A program made the translations under genes and the position numbers. A DNA stretch of 64,000 nucleotides from Reichenbachiella ulvae (GTDB lineage: Bacteria > Bacteroidota > Bacteroidia > Cytophagales > Cyclobacteriaceae). The stretch spans positions 4,473,501 through 4,537,500 of the forward strand of contig NZ_JAOYOD010000001.1 of assembly GCF_025833875.1 (NCBI RefSeq). Direction: 5' to 3'. The notes beneath the pieces were generated by a model. It had not been told where the DNA came from. It saw nothing but the letters and a program-made list of their open reading frames with translations, and did no database searches. How positions within the stretch are numbered: position 1 is the stretch's first letter; each line of letters starts with the position of its first letter. Positions 34,988 through 43,306 of the stretch are shown here, in pieces.

Positions 34988-35773
34988 ATGAGTGAAGATT
35001 TATTGACAGAAAACAAGGCAAGACTCAAGAAGGTATCGAGTATTTTGGTTTCACAACCTAAGCCTAGTGATGAAAAATCGCCCTACTTTAAGTTAGCTGA
35101 AAAGTACAATCTTAAAATAGATTTTAGACCGTTTATCCAAATTGACCCTGTAGATATCAAGGAGTTCAGAAAGCAAAAAATTGATATTTTGGCTCATTCT
35201 GCAGTGATATTTACGAGTAGAAATGCGGTAGATCACTTCTTTAGATTGGCCAACGAGAGCAAAGTTGAGATTCCTTCAGACATGAAGTATTTCTGTGTGT
35301 CTGAGCAGACTGCAAATTACTTGCAGAAATATATCGTAATTAGAAAGAGAAAAATCTTTACAGGAGAGCGTACCGCAAATGACCTGATCGAAATTTTGAA
35401 GAAGCATAAGAATGAGAAGTTCATCTTCCCATGCTCGAACATCAGAAAAGAGGACATACCAAGTTTTCTAGAAGAGAATGGTTACGAGTACTCAGAAGCG
35501 ATCATTTACAAAACAGTTGCGAGTGACCTATCTGATCTGGATGATGTGAAGTATGATATCATCGCTTTCTTTAGTCCTTCAGGTATTAACTCACTGTTGG
35601 TTAACTTCCCGGATTTCAAGCAAAACGAAACGAGAATTGCTGCATTTGGTCCTACAACCTCCAAGGCAGTAACGGATGCTGGATTGATTCTTGATATTCA
35701 GGCACCTTTACCAAATGCGCCATCTATGACAGGTGCAATTGAGCTTTATATTAAAGCTGCGAATAAGGTATAA
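34988..35773 (+). CDS. hemD: Uroporphyrinogen-III synthase
   Basis: The 261-residue cytoplasmic protein has the two-domain HemD fold pattern: SSILVSQPKPSDEKSPYFKL near the start, VIFTSRNAVDHFFRLANE, then an IAFFSPSGINSLLVNFPDF stretch and AFGPTTSKAVTDAGL near the end. It cyclises hydroxymethylbilane to uroporphyrinogen III. Bacteroidota HemD is divergent in sequence, so the link with DUF4271 supports the call. The 35799-35840 hairpin ends this transcript before porP. Confidence 0.87.
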   Translation: MSEDLLTENKARLKKVSSILVSQPKPSDEKSPYFKLAEKYNLKIDFRPFIQIDPVDIKEFRKQKIDILAHSAVIFTSRNAVDHFFRLANESKVEIPSDMKYFCVSEQTANYLQKYIVIRKRKIFTGERTANDLIEILKKHKNEKFIFPCSNIRKEDIPSFLEENGYEYSEAIIYKTVASDLSDLDDVKYDIIAFFSPSGINSLLVNFPDFKQNETRIAAFGPTTSKAVTDAGLILDIQAPLPNAPSMTGAIELYIKAANKV

Positions 35774-35798
35774 GACATCTCATTTAGAAACTATTTCG

Positions 35799-35840
35799 TA
35801 AGGAGTAATTTTACAGTATTTTCTGTATTATTACTCCTTA
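35799..35840 (+). terminator. Rho-independent terminator after hemD
   Basis: Stem TAAGGAGTAAT at 35799-35809 with complement 35830-35840, plus an inner TACAG/CTGTA stem (35812-35816, 35823-35827). A T-rich tract follows. It divides the hemD transcript from the T9SS cluster. Confidence 0.75.
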
Positions 35841-35863
35841 TTTGTTTTAACCCATTTTTGAAC

Positions 35864-36835
35864 ATGAGAAAACTGATATTGGTTCTATTTGTGTTGTTTG
35901 GTACAAGTCAAGCTTGGGCACAGCAAGATCCTGTATTTAGTCACTACATGTTCAATCCATATTATTATGTGCCTGCACTCATTGCCTATGATGGATTGTC
36001 GAGTGTTACCTTAATTAGTCGCAATCAATGGACAGGCTATGAACCCTCCTTTGATCAACAGGGAGGAGCTCCTACGACTCAGTTTCTTAATTATTCCACT
36101 TCTTTGAATTTAGGTAAGTTGCCTTTGGCTTTGGGAGGAACATTTGTCTATGACCAGTTTGGTCCAAGAAAAGATACTTATGTGCAGTTTTCATTGGCAT
36201 ATCATTTGGACCGTCCCAGGGGGCGTTGGAGCTTGGGAGTAAGGCCTACTGTTTTTAACAAGGTGTTGGATTACAATAAGTTGGTGGTGGTTGATCCTGA
36301 GGATTTAATCAATAACCCAACAGGGGATGAGTCCTATGTAGGAGTAGACTTGGCAGGAAGTATAGCTTATTCTACAGAGTTTTTTTTAGTAGGTGTGGGC
36401 GTAGATCATTTGCTTCAACCGGACACCAATTTCGGTTTTGAGAGTTCAGATGGTGATGGAGACAATTTACAGGATATGCTGTTCAGTTTGTTTGCCAGAT
36501 ACGAATATCAGTTTACTCAAAAGTTGAGCTTGGAACCAACAGTTCTATTGAAAAGTAATCTTTCAGGTTTTTCATACGATATAAGTGCCAGAGCCATCTA
36601 TCAGAACAAGATGTGGGCAGGCTTAGCTTACAGAGATATGGAATCAATGACACTTTTATTAGGCTATTCTTTTCTGCAGGACAATAGTCTTTCGGTGGGG
36701 TATTCTTTTGATTATATATTAGTAGAACAGGAGGCAAAACAAGCCACATCTCACGAATTATTTGTTCGTTATAATCTGCCAGGATTGAACGATAGGAGTA
36801 AGAAAATAGTAAGAACGCCCAGGTTTAGGTTTTAA
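35864..36835 (+). CDS. porP: PorP/SprF-family type IX secretion outer-membrane protein
   Basis: The frame opens at TTG 35858, but ATG 35864 (MRKLILVLFVLFGTSQAWAQ) starts a clean signal peptide, giving 323 residues. QQDPVFSHYMFNPYYYVPAL directly after it is the hallmark PorP/SprF start, and the rest is a 14-strand-like barrel with NQWTGYEPSF. It anchors T9SS cargo or the gliding adhesin machinery in the outer membrane. It lies directly before gldK, as porP does before porK in other Bacteroidota. The symbol could equally be sprF. Confidence 0.87.
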   Translation: MRKLILVLFVLFGTSQAWAQQDPVFSHYMFNPYYYVPALIAYDGLSSVTLISRNQWTGYEPSFDQQGGAPTTQFLNYSTSLNLGKLPLALGGTFVYDQFGPRKDTYVQFSLAYHLDRPRGRWSLGVRPTVFNKVLDYNKLVVVDPEDLINNPTGDESYVGVDLAGSIAYSTEFFLVGVGVDHLLQPDTNFGFESSDGDGDNLQDMLFSLFARYEYQFTQKLSLEPTVLLKSNLSGFSYDISARAIYQNKMWAGLAYRDMESMTLLLGYSFLQDNSLSVGYSFDYILVEQEAKQATSHELFVRYNLPGLNDRSKKIVRTPRFRF

Positions 36836-36951
36836 TTGATCTTATTTCCGCTTAACATTGCGATTGGTATGAAATTTTTAATTTGTCAATAAAAGTATAA
36901 TTTTAAAGACTGTATCTCGTGTTTCTTATTTTGGAAACATTATATTTATGG

Positions 36952-36984
36952 TTTGAATTATGCAATATATTTTGTGTATACTTG
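36952..36984 (+). promoter_or_regulatory. Possible Bacteroidota promoter of the gldK operon
   Basis: TTTG at 36952-36955 and TATACTTG at 36977-36984 are separated by 21 bases. This fits TTTG-N(19-21)-TAnnTTTG with one mismatch in the -7 element. The region lies in the 182-bp gap between porP and gldK, with the gldK ATG at 37018. Confidence 0.4.
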
Positions 36985-37017
36985 TTAGGATAAAGTATGG
37001 ATATAATATTTCGTGTT

Positions 37018-38073
37018 ATGAATAATATAGGTGTTAGAAAAATTGTATCACATCTACTTTTACTTAGTATTTTGATTGCAGGCCAGGGGTGTAGCTTGCT
37101 CAATCTATTTGGAGGTGGAGGTGATAGTTATGACGACCGAGGAGAGCTAATAGGCGCCCAAGGTCGAGAAGGATGGGAAATGGTGAGACCATTCGGTATG
37201 GTGTCCATCCCTCCAGGAACCTTCCACATGGGACAGGCTGATGAAGATGTAGCTGCTACTCAAATCAACTTTAACAAGCAGGTTACTATCGGTCCATTCT
37301 ACATGGACGATACGGAAATCACGAACAACGAATACAGACAATTTACTGAAGAAATCACTGAAGGTTCTGAAGCAGAACTTCCAGAGGGCTTCGTAGTGGC
37401 TGATTTGGTTCCTGATTCTACAGTATGGGTGAGAGATTTTACTCACCATATGGGTGATCCTTTGATGGATTATTACTGGTCACACCCTGCATTTGACAAC
37501 TATCCAGTGGTAGGTGTCGATTGGGAAGCTGCAAAATATTTTTGTGAATGGAGAACCGATCACTTGAATAGTTATAGAGCTGACAGAGGGTTGTTCCCAA
37601 TGCCTAACTTCAGATTGCCTTCGGAAGCCGAATGGGAATATGCAGCAAGAGGCGGTAGAGATATGAATAAGTATCCTTGGGGTGGTCCATACATCAGAAA
37701 CCAAAAGGGATGTTTGTTAGCAAACTTCAAACCAGGTAGAGGTAACTACTTTGATGATGGTTTTGCTTATACTTCTCCTGTAGCTACATTTTTTGCAAAT
37801 GACTATGGTCTTTACGAAATGTCAGGAAACGTAGCTGAATGGTGTGAAGATGCATTTGATGCGGCTTCAATGCCATTAGTATGGGATTTGAACCCAACTT
37901 ACTTCGACGAAGAAGAACCTAAGAAAGTAATCCGTGGAGGATCTTGGAAAGATATTGCATACTATCTAGAAACAGGTACAAGAACTTACGAGTACAAGGA
38001 TTCATCTAGAGCATCGATAGGCTTCAGATGTGCTATGACACATTTGGGTAGATCTAGTGGATCGGAATTTTAA
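37018..38073 (+). CDS. gldK: Gliding motility/T9SS lipoprotein GldK
   Basis: The frame opens at 36997, but ATG 37018 (MNNIGVRKIVSHLLLL) places the lipobox (AGQGCSLL) correctly and gives 351 residues. The protein carries a formylglycine-generating-enzyme-like (SUMF1) fold, as in GldK: MVSIPPGTFHMGQADED, a DDTEITNNEYRQF stretch, GSWKD and FRCAM near the end. In T9SS, GldK and GldN form the periplasmic ring with GldL/GldM in the inner membrane. It is first of gldKLMN, with close spacing throughout. Confidence 0.93.
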   Translation: MNNIGVRKIVSHLLLLSILIAGQGCSLLNLFGGGGDSYDDRGELIGAQGREGWEMVRPFGMVSIPPGTFHMGQADEDVAATQINFNKQVTIGPFYMDDTEITNNEYRQFTEEITEGSEAELPEGFVVADLVPDSTVWVRDFTHHMGDPLMDYYWSHPAFDNYPVVGVDWEAAKYFCEWRTDHLNSYRADRGLFPMPNFRLPSEAEWEYAARGGRDMNKYPWGGPYIRNQKGCLLANFKPGRGNYFDDGFAYTSPVATFFANDYGLYEMSGNVAEWCEDAFDAASMPLVWDLNPTYFDEEEPKKVIRGGSWKDIAYYLETGTRTYEYKDSSRASIGFRCAMTHLGRSSGSEF

Positions 38074-38122
38074 TCTTAACAATAACAAACAAAGAATTTA
38101 ATAACCTAAAATCTTTAAAACA

Positions 38123-38953
38123 ATGAGCGCAAAAAAAGGTGGACTAAAAGAGCTATTATTTACCACAATAATGCCTAAAGTATATGGTATCGGTGCTGCA
38201 GTAGTAATTGTCGGTGCTATGTTTAAAATTCTTCACTTGCCGGGTGCTGGTGAGATGCTGGGAATTGGATTGACAACTGAGGCAATCATCTTCTTCCTAA
38301 GTGCATTTGAACCAAAGCATAATGAAGTAGATTGGTCAAAGGTATATCCAGAATTGGCGGATGATTATGATGGCCCTAAAGCGCAACCTAGAGCTGCTGT
38401 TGCTCCTGCTGCTACAGGTGCTTCTGCTCAAATGGATAAAATGTTGGCAGATGCCAAGGTCGGGCCAGAATTGATAAAGAGTTTAGGTGATGGTATGAAA
38501 AATATGGCTGAGTCGGCGAAGAAAATGTCCAACCTAAGTGACGCAGCTGTAGCAACTAACGAATACGCTCAGAATGTAAAAAGTGCTTCTAAATCTTTGC
38601 TTGAGATGAACAAGTCATACGCTACTACTGCTACATCTATGGCTGCTATGGCAGATGCTTCTAAAGATGCATCAGAGTTCCACAAGCAAGTTCAGAATGT
38701 TACAAAGAATTTAGGTGCATTGAATGCAGTATATGAAATGGAGCTGAAAGATGCGAATAGCCACGTAAAAGCTATGAACAAGTTCTACTCTAATGTTACT
38801 TCTGCAATGGAAGGAATGGCAGAGGCTGCTAAGGATACTGAAAACTTCAGATCTGGAATGACTAAGCTGAACACCAACATTACCTCATTGAATAGCATCT
38901 ATGGTAATATGTTGGCAGCTATGAGAGGTGGAGGAGCACCTCAGTCTAAGTAA
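38123..38953 (+). CDS. gldL: Gliding motility/T9SS motor protein GldL
   Basis: The 276-residue protein has two N-terminal membrane helices (about 18-36 and 45-62) and a long cytoplasmic coiled-coil part. Functional residues match the GldL of Flavobacterium: K35 and H38 in FKILH, and E53 in LTTEAIIFF, which correspond to its K27, H30 and E49. They are needed for proton-driven energising of T9SS with GldM. The shorter GAGEM linker accounts for the number shift. It lies 49 bp after gldK and 34 bp before gldM. Confidence 0.93.
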   Translation: MSAKKGGLKELLFTTIMPKVYGIGAAVVIVGAMFKILHLPGAGEMLGIGLTTEAIIFFLSAFEPKHNEVDWSKVYPELADDYDGPKAQPRAAVAPAATGASAQMDKMLADAKVGPELIKSLGDGMKNMAESAKKMSNLSDAAVATNEYAQNVKSASKSLLEMNKSYATTATSMAAMADASKDASEFHKQVQNVTKNLGALNAVYEMELKDANSHVKAMNKFYSNVTSAMEGMAEAAKDTENFRSGMTKLNTNITSLNSIYGNMLAAMRGGGAPQSK

Positions 38954-38987
38954 TAAACGATCATTTTTAACCTAAAAAGCAAACATT

Positions 38988-40574
38988 ATGGCTGGAGGTA
39001 AGGAAACACCAAGACAGAAGATGATCGGTATGATGTACCTGGTACTGACTGCATTGCTCGCACTGCAGGTAAGTAATAGTGTACTAGAGAAGTTCATCTT
39101 TATAAATAAAGCATTCGAAGCTACGAATGAAGACACCCGTGGATCCAATTCACAGAAGGTAGCTTCAATTCAGAAAGCGGTTGCTGATGCTGGTAATAGA
39201 GAAAAGGACCAAGCAGTTTTAGAAAAGGCGAAGGAAGTTCGTTCGAGAACTACTGAAGTCTATAATATCATAGAAGAGTACAAGGCAGAATTGGTTAAAA
39301 GAACTGGCGGTACTGATGAAAATGGTAATTATTTAGGACAGAAGGATATTGATGCTTCATCTGCGATGTTTGTCAATGAAGAGCAGGGAAAGGACCTAAA
39401 GGAAACTTTGAATTCTTATTCTGCTTATCTAAGAGAAATGACAGGAGATTCTACCATTTCTAAATTGGCAAAGGATGCTAATGAAATAGAAGTTTTCAAG
39501 AATGATCCTAATCAAAATAAAAAGGGATTTGCTGAGTTGAACTTTGGTCACAACACCCCAATGGTAGGTGCATTGGCTTCTTTGAGTCAGTTGCAATCAG
39601 ACATGTTGGCTGAAGAGACTAAAGCTTTGACAAACTTGGCTAAGGAAGTAGGTGCAGAGGATTTGAAATTCGACAGAATTGTACCTATGGTGAAGCCAGA
39701 ATCTAAGGTAGTAGCTGCTGGTGCTAAATATGTGGCTGATATGTTTATTGCTGCATCTTCTTCAGGGATCAAACCTGAAATGACATGGGATGGCAATGAA
39801 ATGGAAGTTATTGACGGAATGGGTAAAGTAGAATTTACTGCTTCTGCTGGTAGCTATGATAAAAATGGTATGGCTAATAAGAGTTATATCGCTGCTATCA
39901 AGGTGAAATTGCCAGGTGGAAGAGATACTGTCTTTACTGATACTATTGATTACATTGTTTCTAAGCCGGTGATTCAAATTCAGTCCGCTTCTGTACAAGC
40001 GCTGTATTTGAATTGTGGAAATGAGTTGACGGTTAATGTTCCAGCATTGGGTAGTGCATATAACCCAGTTTTTGGAGCTAAAGGCGGTCAAAGCATCAAA
40101 GGTTCTAACATTGGTGATGTAACTATTGTACCTAAGTCTGCGAAAGTAACGTTAAGTGTTTCTAGTGGCGGAAACTTAATTGGTACTGAAACATTCAAAG
40201 TAAAAAGAATACCGAAACCAGAAATAACGGTTTATAGTGGTGGACGTGAAGTTGACATGAAGAGAGGTACAAAAGGTTGTCCTCGTTCAATTAAGTTGGC
40301 TGCAGTTCCAGATGAAAGTTTTGCTTCTTTCTTGCCGAAGGATGCGAAGTTTAGAGTGGCTCAATCAGAGATTACCCTAGTAAGATCGGGTAGAGCAGTA
40401 CAAAGCGTAAGACCTAGTGGTCCAGACGTAAATCTTTCTGCCATTTCTTCTCAAGCACGTGCAGGTGATGCTTTAGTAATAGAAGTGAAGAAAGTACAGA
40501 GAAGAAACTTTAGAGGTGATGTTGAGGATTTCCCTAACTTTGGCCCTAAGATTCTGACGATTAGAATTAATTAA
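38988..40574 (+). CDS. gldM: Gliding motility/T9SS motor protein GldM
   Basis: The 528-residue protein has one N-terminal membrane helix (about 13-27, MIGMMYLVLTALLALQVSNS) after MAGGKETPRQK, the usual GldM opening. Four periplasmic domains follow, ending FGPKILTIRIN. GldM and GldL form the rotary proton-driven motor that powers T9SS secretion and gliding. It is in the middle of the operon, 11 bp from gldN. Length matches the family's (about 510-530). Confidence 0.94.
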   Translation: MAGGKETPRQKMIGMMYLVLTALLALQVSNSVLEKFIFINKAFEATNEDTRGSNSQKVASIQKAVADAGNREKDQAVLEKAKEVRSRTTEVYNIIEEYKAELVKRTGGTDENGNYLGQKDIDASSAMFVNEEQGKDLKETLNSYSAYLREMTGDSTISKLAKDANEIEVFKNDPNQNKKGFAELNFGHNTPMVGALASLSQLQSDMLAEETKALTNLAKEVGAEDLKFDRIVPMVKPESKVVAAGAKYVADMFIAASSSGIKPEMTWDGNEMEVIDGMGKVEFTASAGSYDKNGMANKSYIAAIKVKLPGGRDTVFTDTIDYIVSKPVIQIQSASVQALYLNCGNELTVNVPALGSAYNPVFGAKGGQSIKGSNIGDVTIVPKSAKVTLSVSSGGNLIGTETFKVKRIPKPEITVYSGGREVDMKRGTKGCPRSIKLAAVPDESFASFLPKDAKFRVAQSEITLVRSGRAVQSVRPSGPDVNLSAISSQARAGDALVIEVKKVQRRNFRGDVEDFPNFGPKILTIRIN

Positions 40575-40585
40575 ACAATTAGGTT

Positions 40586-41452
40586 ATGAAGAAATTTTGT
40601 TATGTATTAAGCCTTATTGTCTTAGTAATGGCGTCAACTTCCGGAGTAGTTATGGCTCAGGAAACGCCATCTGGGTACAATCCAGATGCTATAAGACCTG
40701 TTCATGAGTCTTATAAAATGTTTAAGAAGACAATTTGGAGAAGAATTGATTTAGAGGAAAAGCAGAATCAACCGTTTTTCTCTCGAAATGGTGAGTTATC
40801 AACCATCGTTATCGAGGCGGTTAAGGCTGGTTTACTTTTTCCATATACCAATGATTCTGTAAATACCAGAATGTCAAAGGAGACTTTCTTAGAAAATTTG
40901 AAACTAGAAGAAGCTGGTGGAGGATTGACTGAGGAGGAGATTGCCATGGGTTTTGGTGCTGAAAGTGACGATGACTTCTTTGGAGGAGGATTCGAAGAGG
41001 AAAGCACTCAGGAAGAAGAAGTGGAAGCAGTGAATGAATATGCAACTAGAGATTTTTCTATTGTAGAGATTAAAGAAGAAATGTATTTTGATCGAGTGAG
41101 ATCTAGAATGTATTTCGATCTTTTGGCTGTGACTATTTTCTTACCTGCTGATAAGAACCCTGCTATGTTTGAGAAGCCATTAGCTTCTTTTAAATATAAA
41201 GATCTTACTGCATTGTTTAGAAGTATGCCAGGTGAAGCGATCTGGTATAACGCTCAGAACACTGCAGAGCATAAGAATATGGCGGATGCTTTTGACTTGA
41301 GATTATTTAGTTCAAATATCACTAAGTTCTCTAATCCTGCGGATGAGAGAGTGGTTGATATTTACAATAAGACAAGAAGACATGGTATCATTGCTTCTCA
41401 GCAAATCGAATATGATTTGGTTGATTTTGAAAATGAACTTTGGGAATTCTAA
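40586..41452 (+). CDS. gldN: Gliding motility/T9SS ring protein GldN
   Basis: The 288-residue protein has a signal peptide (ending GVVMAQ) and the GldN pattern: RPVHESYKMFKKTIWRRIDL near the start, VFDLRLFSSN- and IYNKTRRHGIIASQQIEYDL-type stretches near the end. An acidic EEESTQEEEVEAVNEYATRD insert lies in the middle and could be a flexible linker. It forms the periplasmic ring with GldK. It is the last gene of the cluster, ending at the terminator 41475-41505. Confidence 0.93.
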   Translation: MKKFCYVLSLIVLVMASTSGVVMAQETPSGYNPDAIRPVHESYKMFKKTIWRRIDLEEKQNQPFFSRNGELSTIVIEAVKAGLLFPYTNDSVNTRMSKETFLENLKLEEAGGGLTEEEIAMGFGAESDDDFFGGGFEEESTQEEEVEAVNEYATRDFSIVEIKEEMYFDRVRSRMYFDLLAVTIFLPADKNPAMFEKPLASFKYKDLTALFRSMPGEAIWYNAQNTAEHKNMADAFDLRLFSSNITKFSNPADERVVDIYNKTRRHGIIASQQIEYDLVDFENELWEF

Positions 41453-41474
41453 TTCCTGTAAGATTATATAAGAG

Positions 41475-41505
41475 AAAGGTTCTATCGAGATTCGGTAGAA
41501 CCTTT
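41475..41505. terminator. Rho-independent terminator shared by gldN and uvrC
   Basis: A 14-bp stem with one G-T pair (41475-41488 and 41492-41505) and a T run on the plus strand. It is the likely end of the gldKLMN transcript. The uvrC coding end (stop at 41482) falls inside the same hairpin, so the last uvrC codons overlap it. Confidence 0.75.
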
Positions 41506-43293
41506 TTTTATGTGTGCTATGATAATGGATGCTTTTGAGCTGCCTATCAATTGAGCCAATTCCTTTTCACTTGCTTCTGCAACTTTCTTATAGGATTTAT
41601 ACTCTTTGAGAAGTATGGTTTTGGTCTTTTCTCCAATTCCCTTTATCTCATCCAGAGCTGATACTACCTGCCCCTTGCTTCTAAGTTGCCTGTGAAATGT
41701 AATGGCAAATCTGTGCGCCTCATCTCTTAAATGTTGTATTAGTTTAAGAGATTCTGATTTTTTGCTAATGTGTACCGGTACTGAATCTTCAGGGTAGTAG
41801 ATTTCTTCTAGTTTCTTGGCGATACCAATAATGGGTATTTGGCCATATAGGCCAATGTTCTTTAAGGCGTCACATGCAGCACTGAGTTGGCCCTTACCTC
41901 CATCGACGATGATTAGGTCTGGAAAACTCTTACCCTCTTCTTTAAGTCTTGAATATCGACGTGTCACGATTTCGCGCATTGATCCGAAATCATCTGGGCC
42001 TATGACTGTTTTGATTTTAAAGTGCCTGTAGTCCTTTTTGGCAGGTTTACCTTTTTTGAAGCAAACCATGGACGCTACAGGGTTGGTTCCCTGTATATTG
42101 GAATTGTCGAAGCACTCGATGTGATTGGGTGCTGTTTCTAATCTTAGGTCCTCTTGTAATTGTTTCACTACCCGTTGGCTCTTATCACGCTGCTGTTCGC
42201 TACGGGAGATGGAGTCTTTCTTTTTGATCAGTGCATTTTTAAACGAAAGATCAACTAGAGCTTTTTTGTCACCAATTTTGGGTACGTTGATTTCGATCTG
42301 ATCCTCCCAGTGTTCAAATGGGAGATTGGTGAGGATAGTTCGAGCATTGCTGTCGAATTGATTTCTCATTTGCATACAGACCAATTGTAATATTTCTTCA
42401 TCTGTTTCATCAAGTTTTTTCTTGATTTCCACAGAATGAGATATGTTGATCATGCCCTCATCCACATGCATGTAGTTGATAAATACCTTTTTTTCATGGG
42501 AACTAATGGTAATGATATCGGTCCTTCCCAATTTCTTGTTAACGATGACTGTCTTACTCTGAAATTTATCTAGGAGTTCGATTTTGTTTTTAAACAATTG
42601 AGCATCCTCAAATTTCAACTCTTGAGCAGCTAAATTCATTTTTTCTAAAAAGTAGTCCTTCACTGTTTTAAGATTACCTTTTAGAATGTGTCTGACTTGG
42701 GCGATTTCCTCTAAGTAGTTCGCTTCATCCTGGAGCCCCTCGCAAGGGCCCAGACAATTACCAATGTGATACTCCAGGCAAACTTTAAACTTACCTGCGC
42801 TGATATTGTCTTCTGTTAGGGCGTAATTACAAGTTCGTATTTTATAGAGCTTTTGGATTAAATCGAGCACATTGTTGAGGGCCTTTACATTGGTATAGGG
42901 TCCAAAGTATTCTCCTTCATTTGCCTCGTGCCTGCGGGTCGAAAAGATTTTGGGGAACCGCTCCTTACCGATACAGATAAATGGAAAGCTCTTATCATCC
43001 TTAAGTAGGATATTGAACCTGGGTTGGTTTTCCTTGATAAGATTGTTCTCTAGCAGTAAGGCATCGAACTCCGTGTTGACCACTACGAATTCAATGCGTT
43101 CTATTTCTTTTACCAGTTTTCGGGTTTTTAGGTTTAGGCCAGCTTGCTTGTTGAAATAGCTTGTGACTCGTTTTTTGAGATTCTTGGCTTTACCTACATA
43201 GATTAGGTCATCGTGCTTGTTAAAGTATTTGTAAACCCCCGGATCATGGGGGAGTTGACGAATACTTTCTTTTAATTGCTCTTTCTCTGTCAC
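41482..43293 (-). CDS. uvrC: UvrABC excinuclease subunit C
   Basis: The 603 residues have a GIY-YIG domain (about 12-95, DPGVYKYFNKHDDLIYVGKA), a UVR motif (LKFEDAQLFKNKIELL near 218), an RNase-H-like UvrC domain and a C-terminal helix-hairpin-helix region (ALDEIKGIGEKTKTILLKEY). It makes the dual incision during nucleotide excision repair with UvrA and UvrB. It is last in an operon with sprE and the PBP1A-type gene, 13 bp after the latter. Its 3' end overlaps the shared terminator. Confidence 0.94.
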   Translation of the reverse strand: MTEKEQLKESIRQLPHDPGVYKYFNKHDDLIYVGKAKNLKKRVTSYFNKQAGLNLKTRKLVKEIERIEFVVVNTEFDALLLENNLIKENQPRFNILLKDDKSFPFICIGKERFPKIFSTRRHEANEGEYFGPYTNVKALNNVLDLIQKLYKIRTCNYALTEDNISAGKFKVCLEYHIGNCLGPCEGLQDEANYLEEIAQVRHILKGNLKTVKDYFLEKMNLAAQELKFEDAQLFKNKIELLDKFQSKTVIVNKKLGRTDIITISSHEKKVFINYMHVDEGMINISHSVEIKKKLDETDEEILQLVCMQMRNQFDSNARTILTNLPFEHWEDQIEINVPKIGDKKALVDLSFKNALIKKKDSISRSEQQRDKSQRVVKQLQEDLRLETAPNHIECFDNSNIQGTNPVASMVCFKKGKPAKKDYRHFKIKTVIGPDDFGSMREIVTRRYSRLKEEGKSFPDLIIVDGGKGQLSAACDALKNIGLYGQIPIIGIAKKLEEIYYPEDSVPVHISKKSESLKLIQHLRDEAHRFAITFHRQLRSKGQVVSALDEIKGIGEKTKTILLKEYKSYKKVAEASEKELAQLIGSSKASIIIAHIKKGSTESR

Positions 43294-43306
43294 TTAACCT
43301 CCCGGT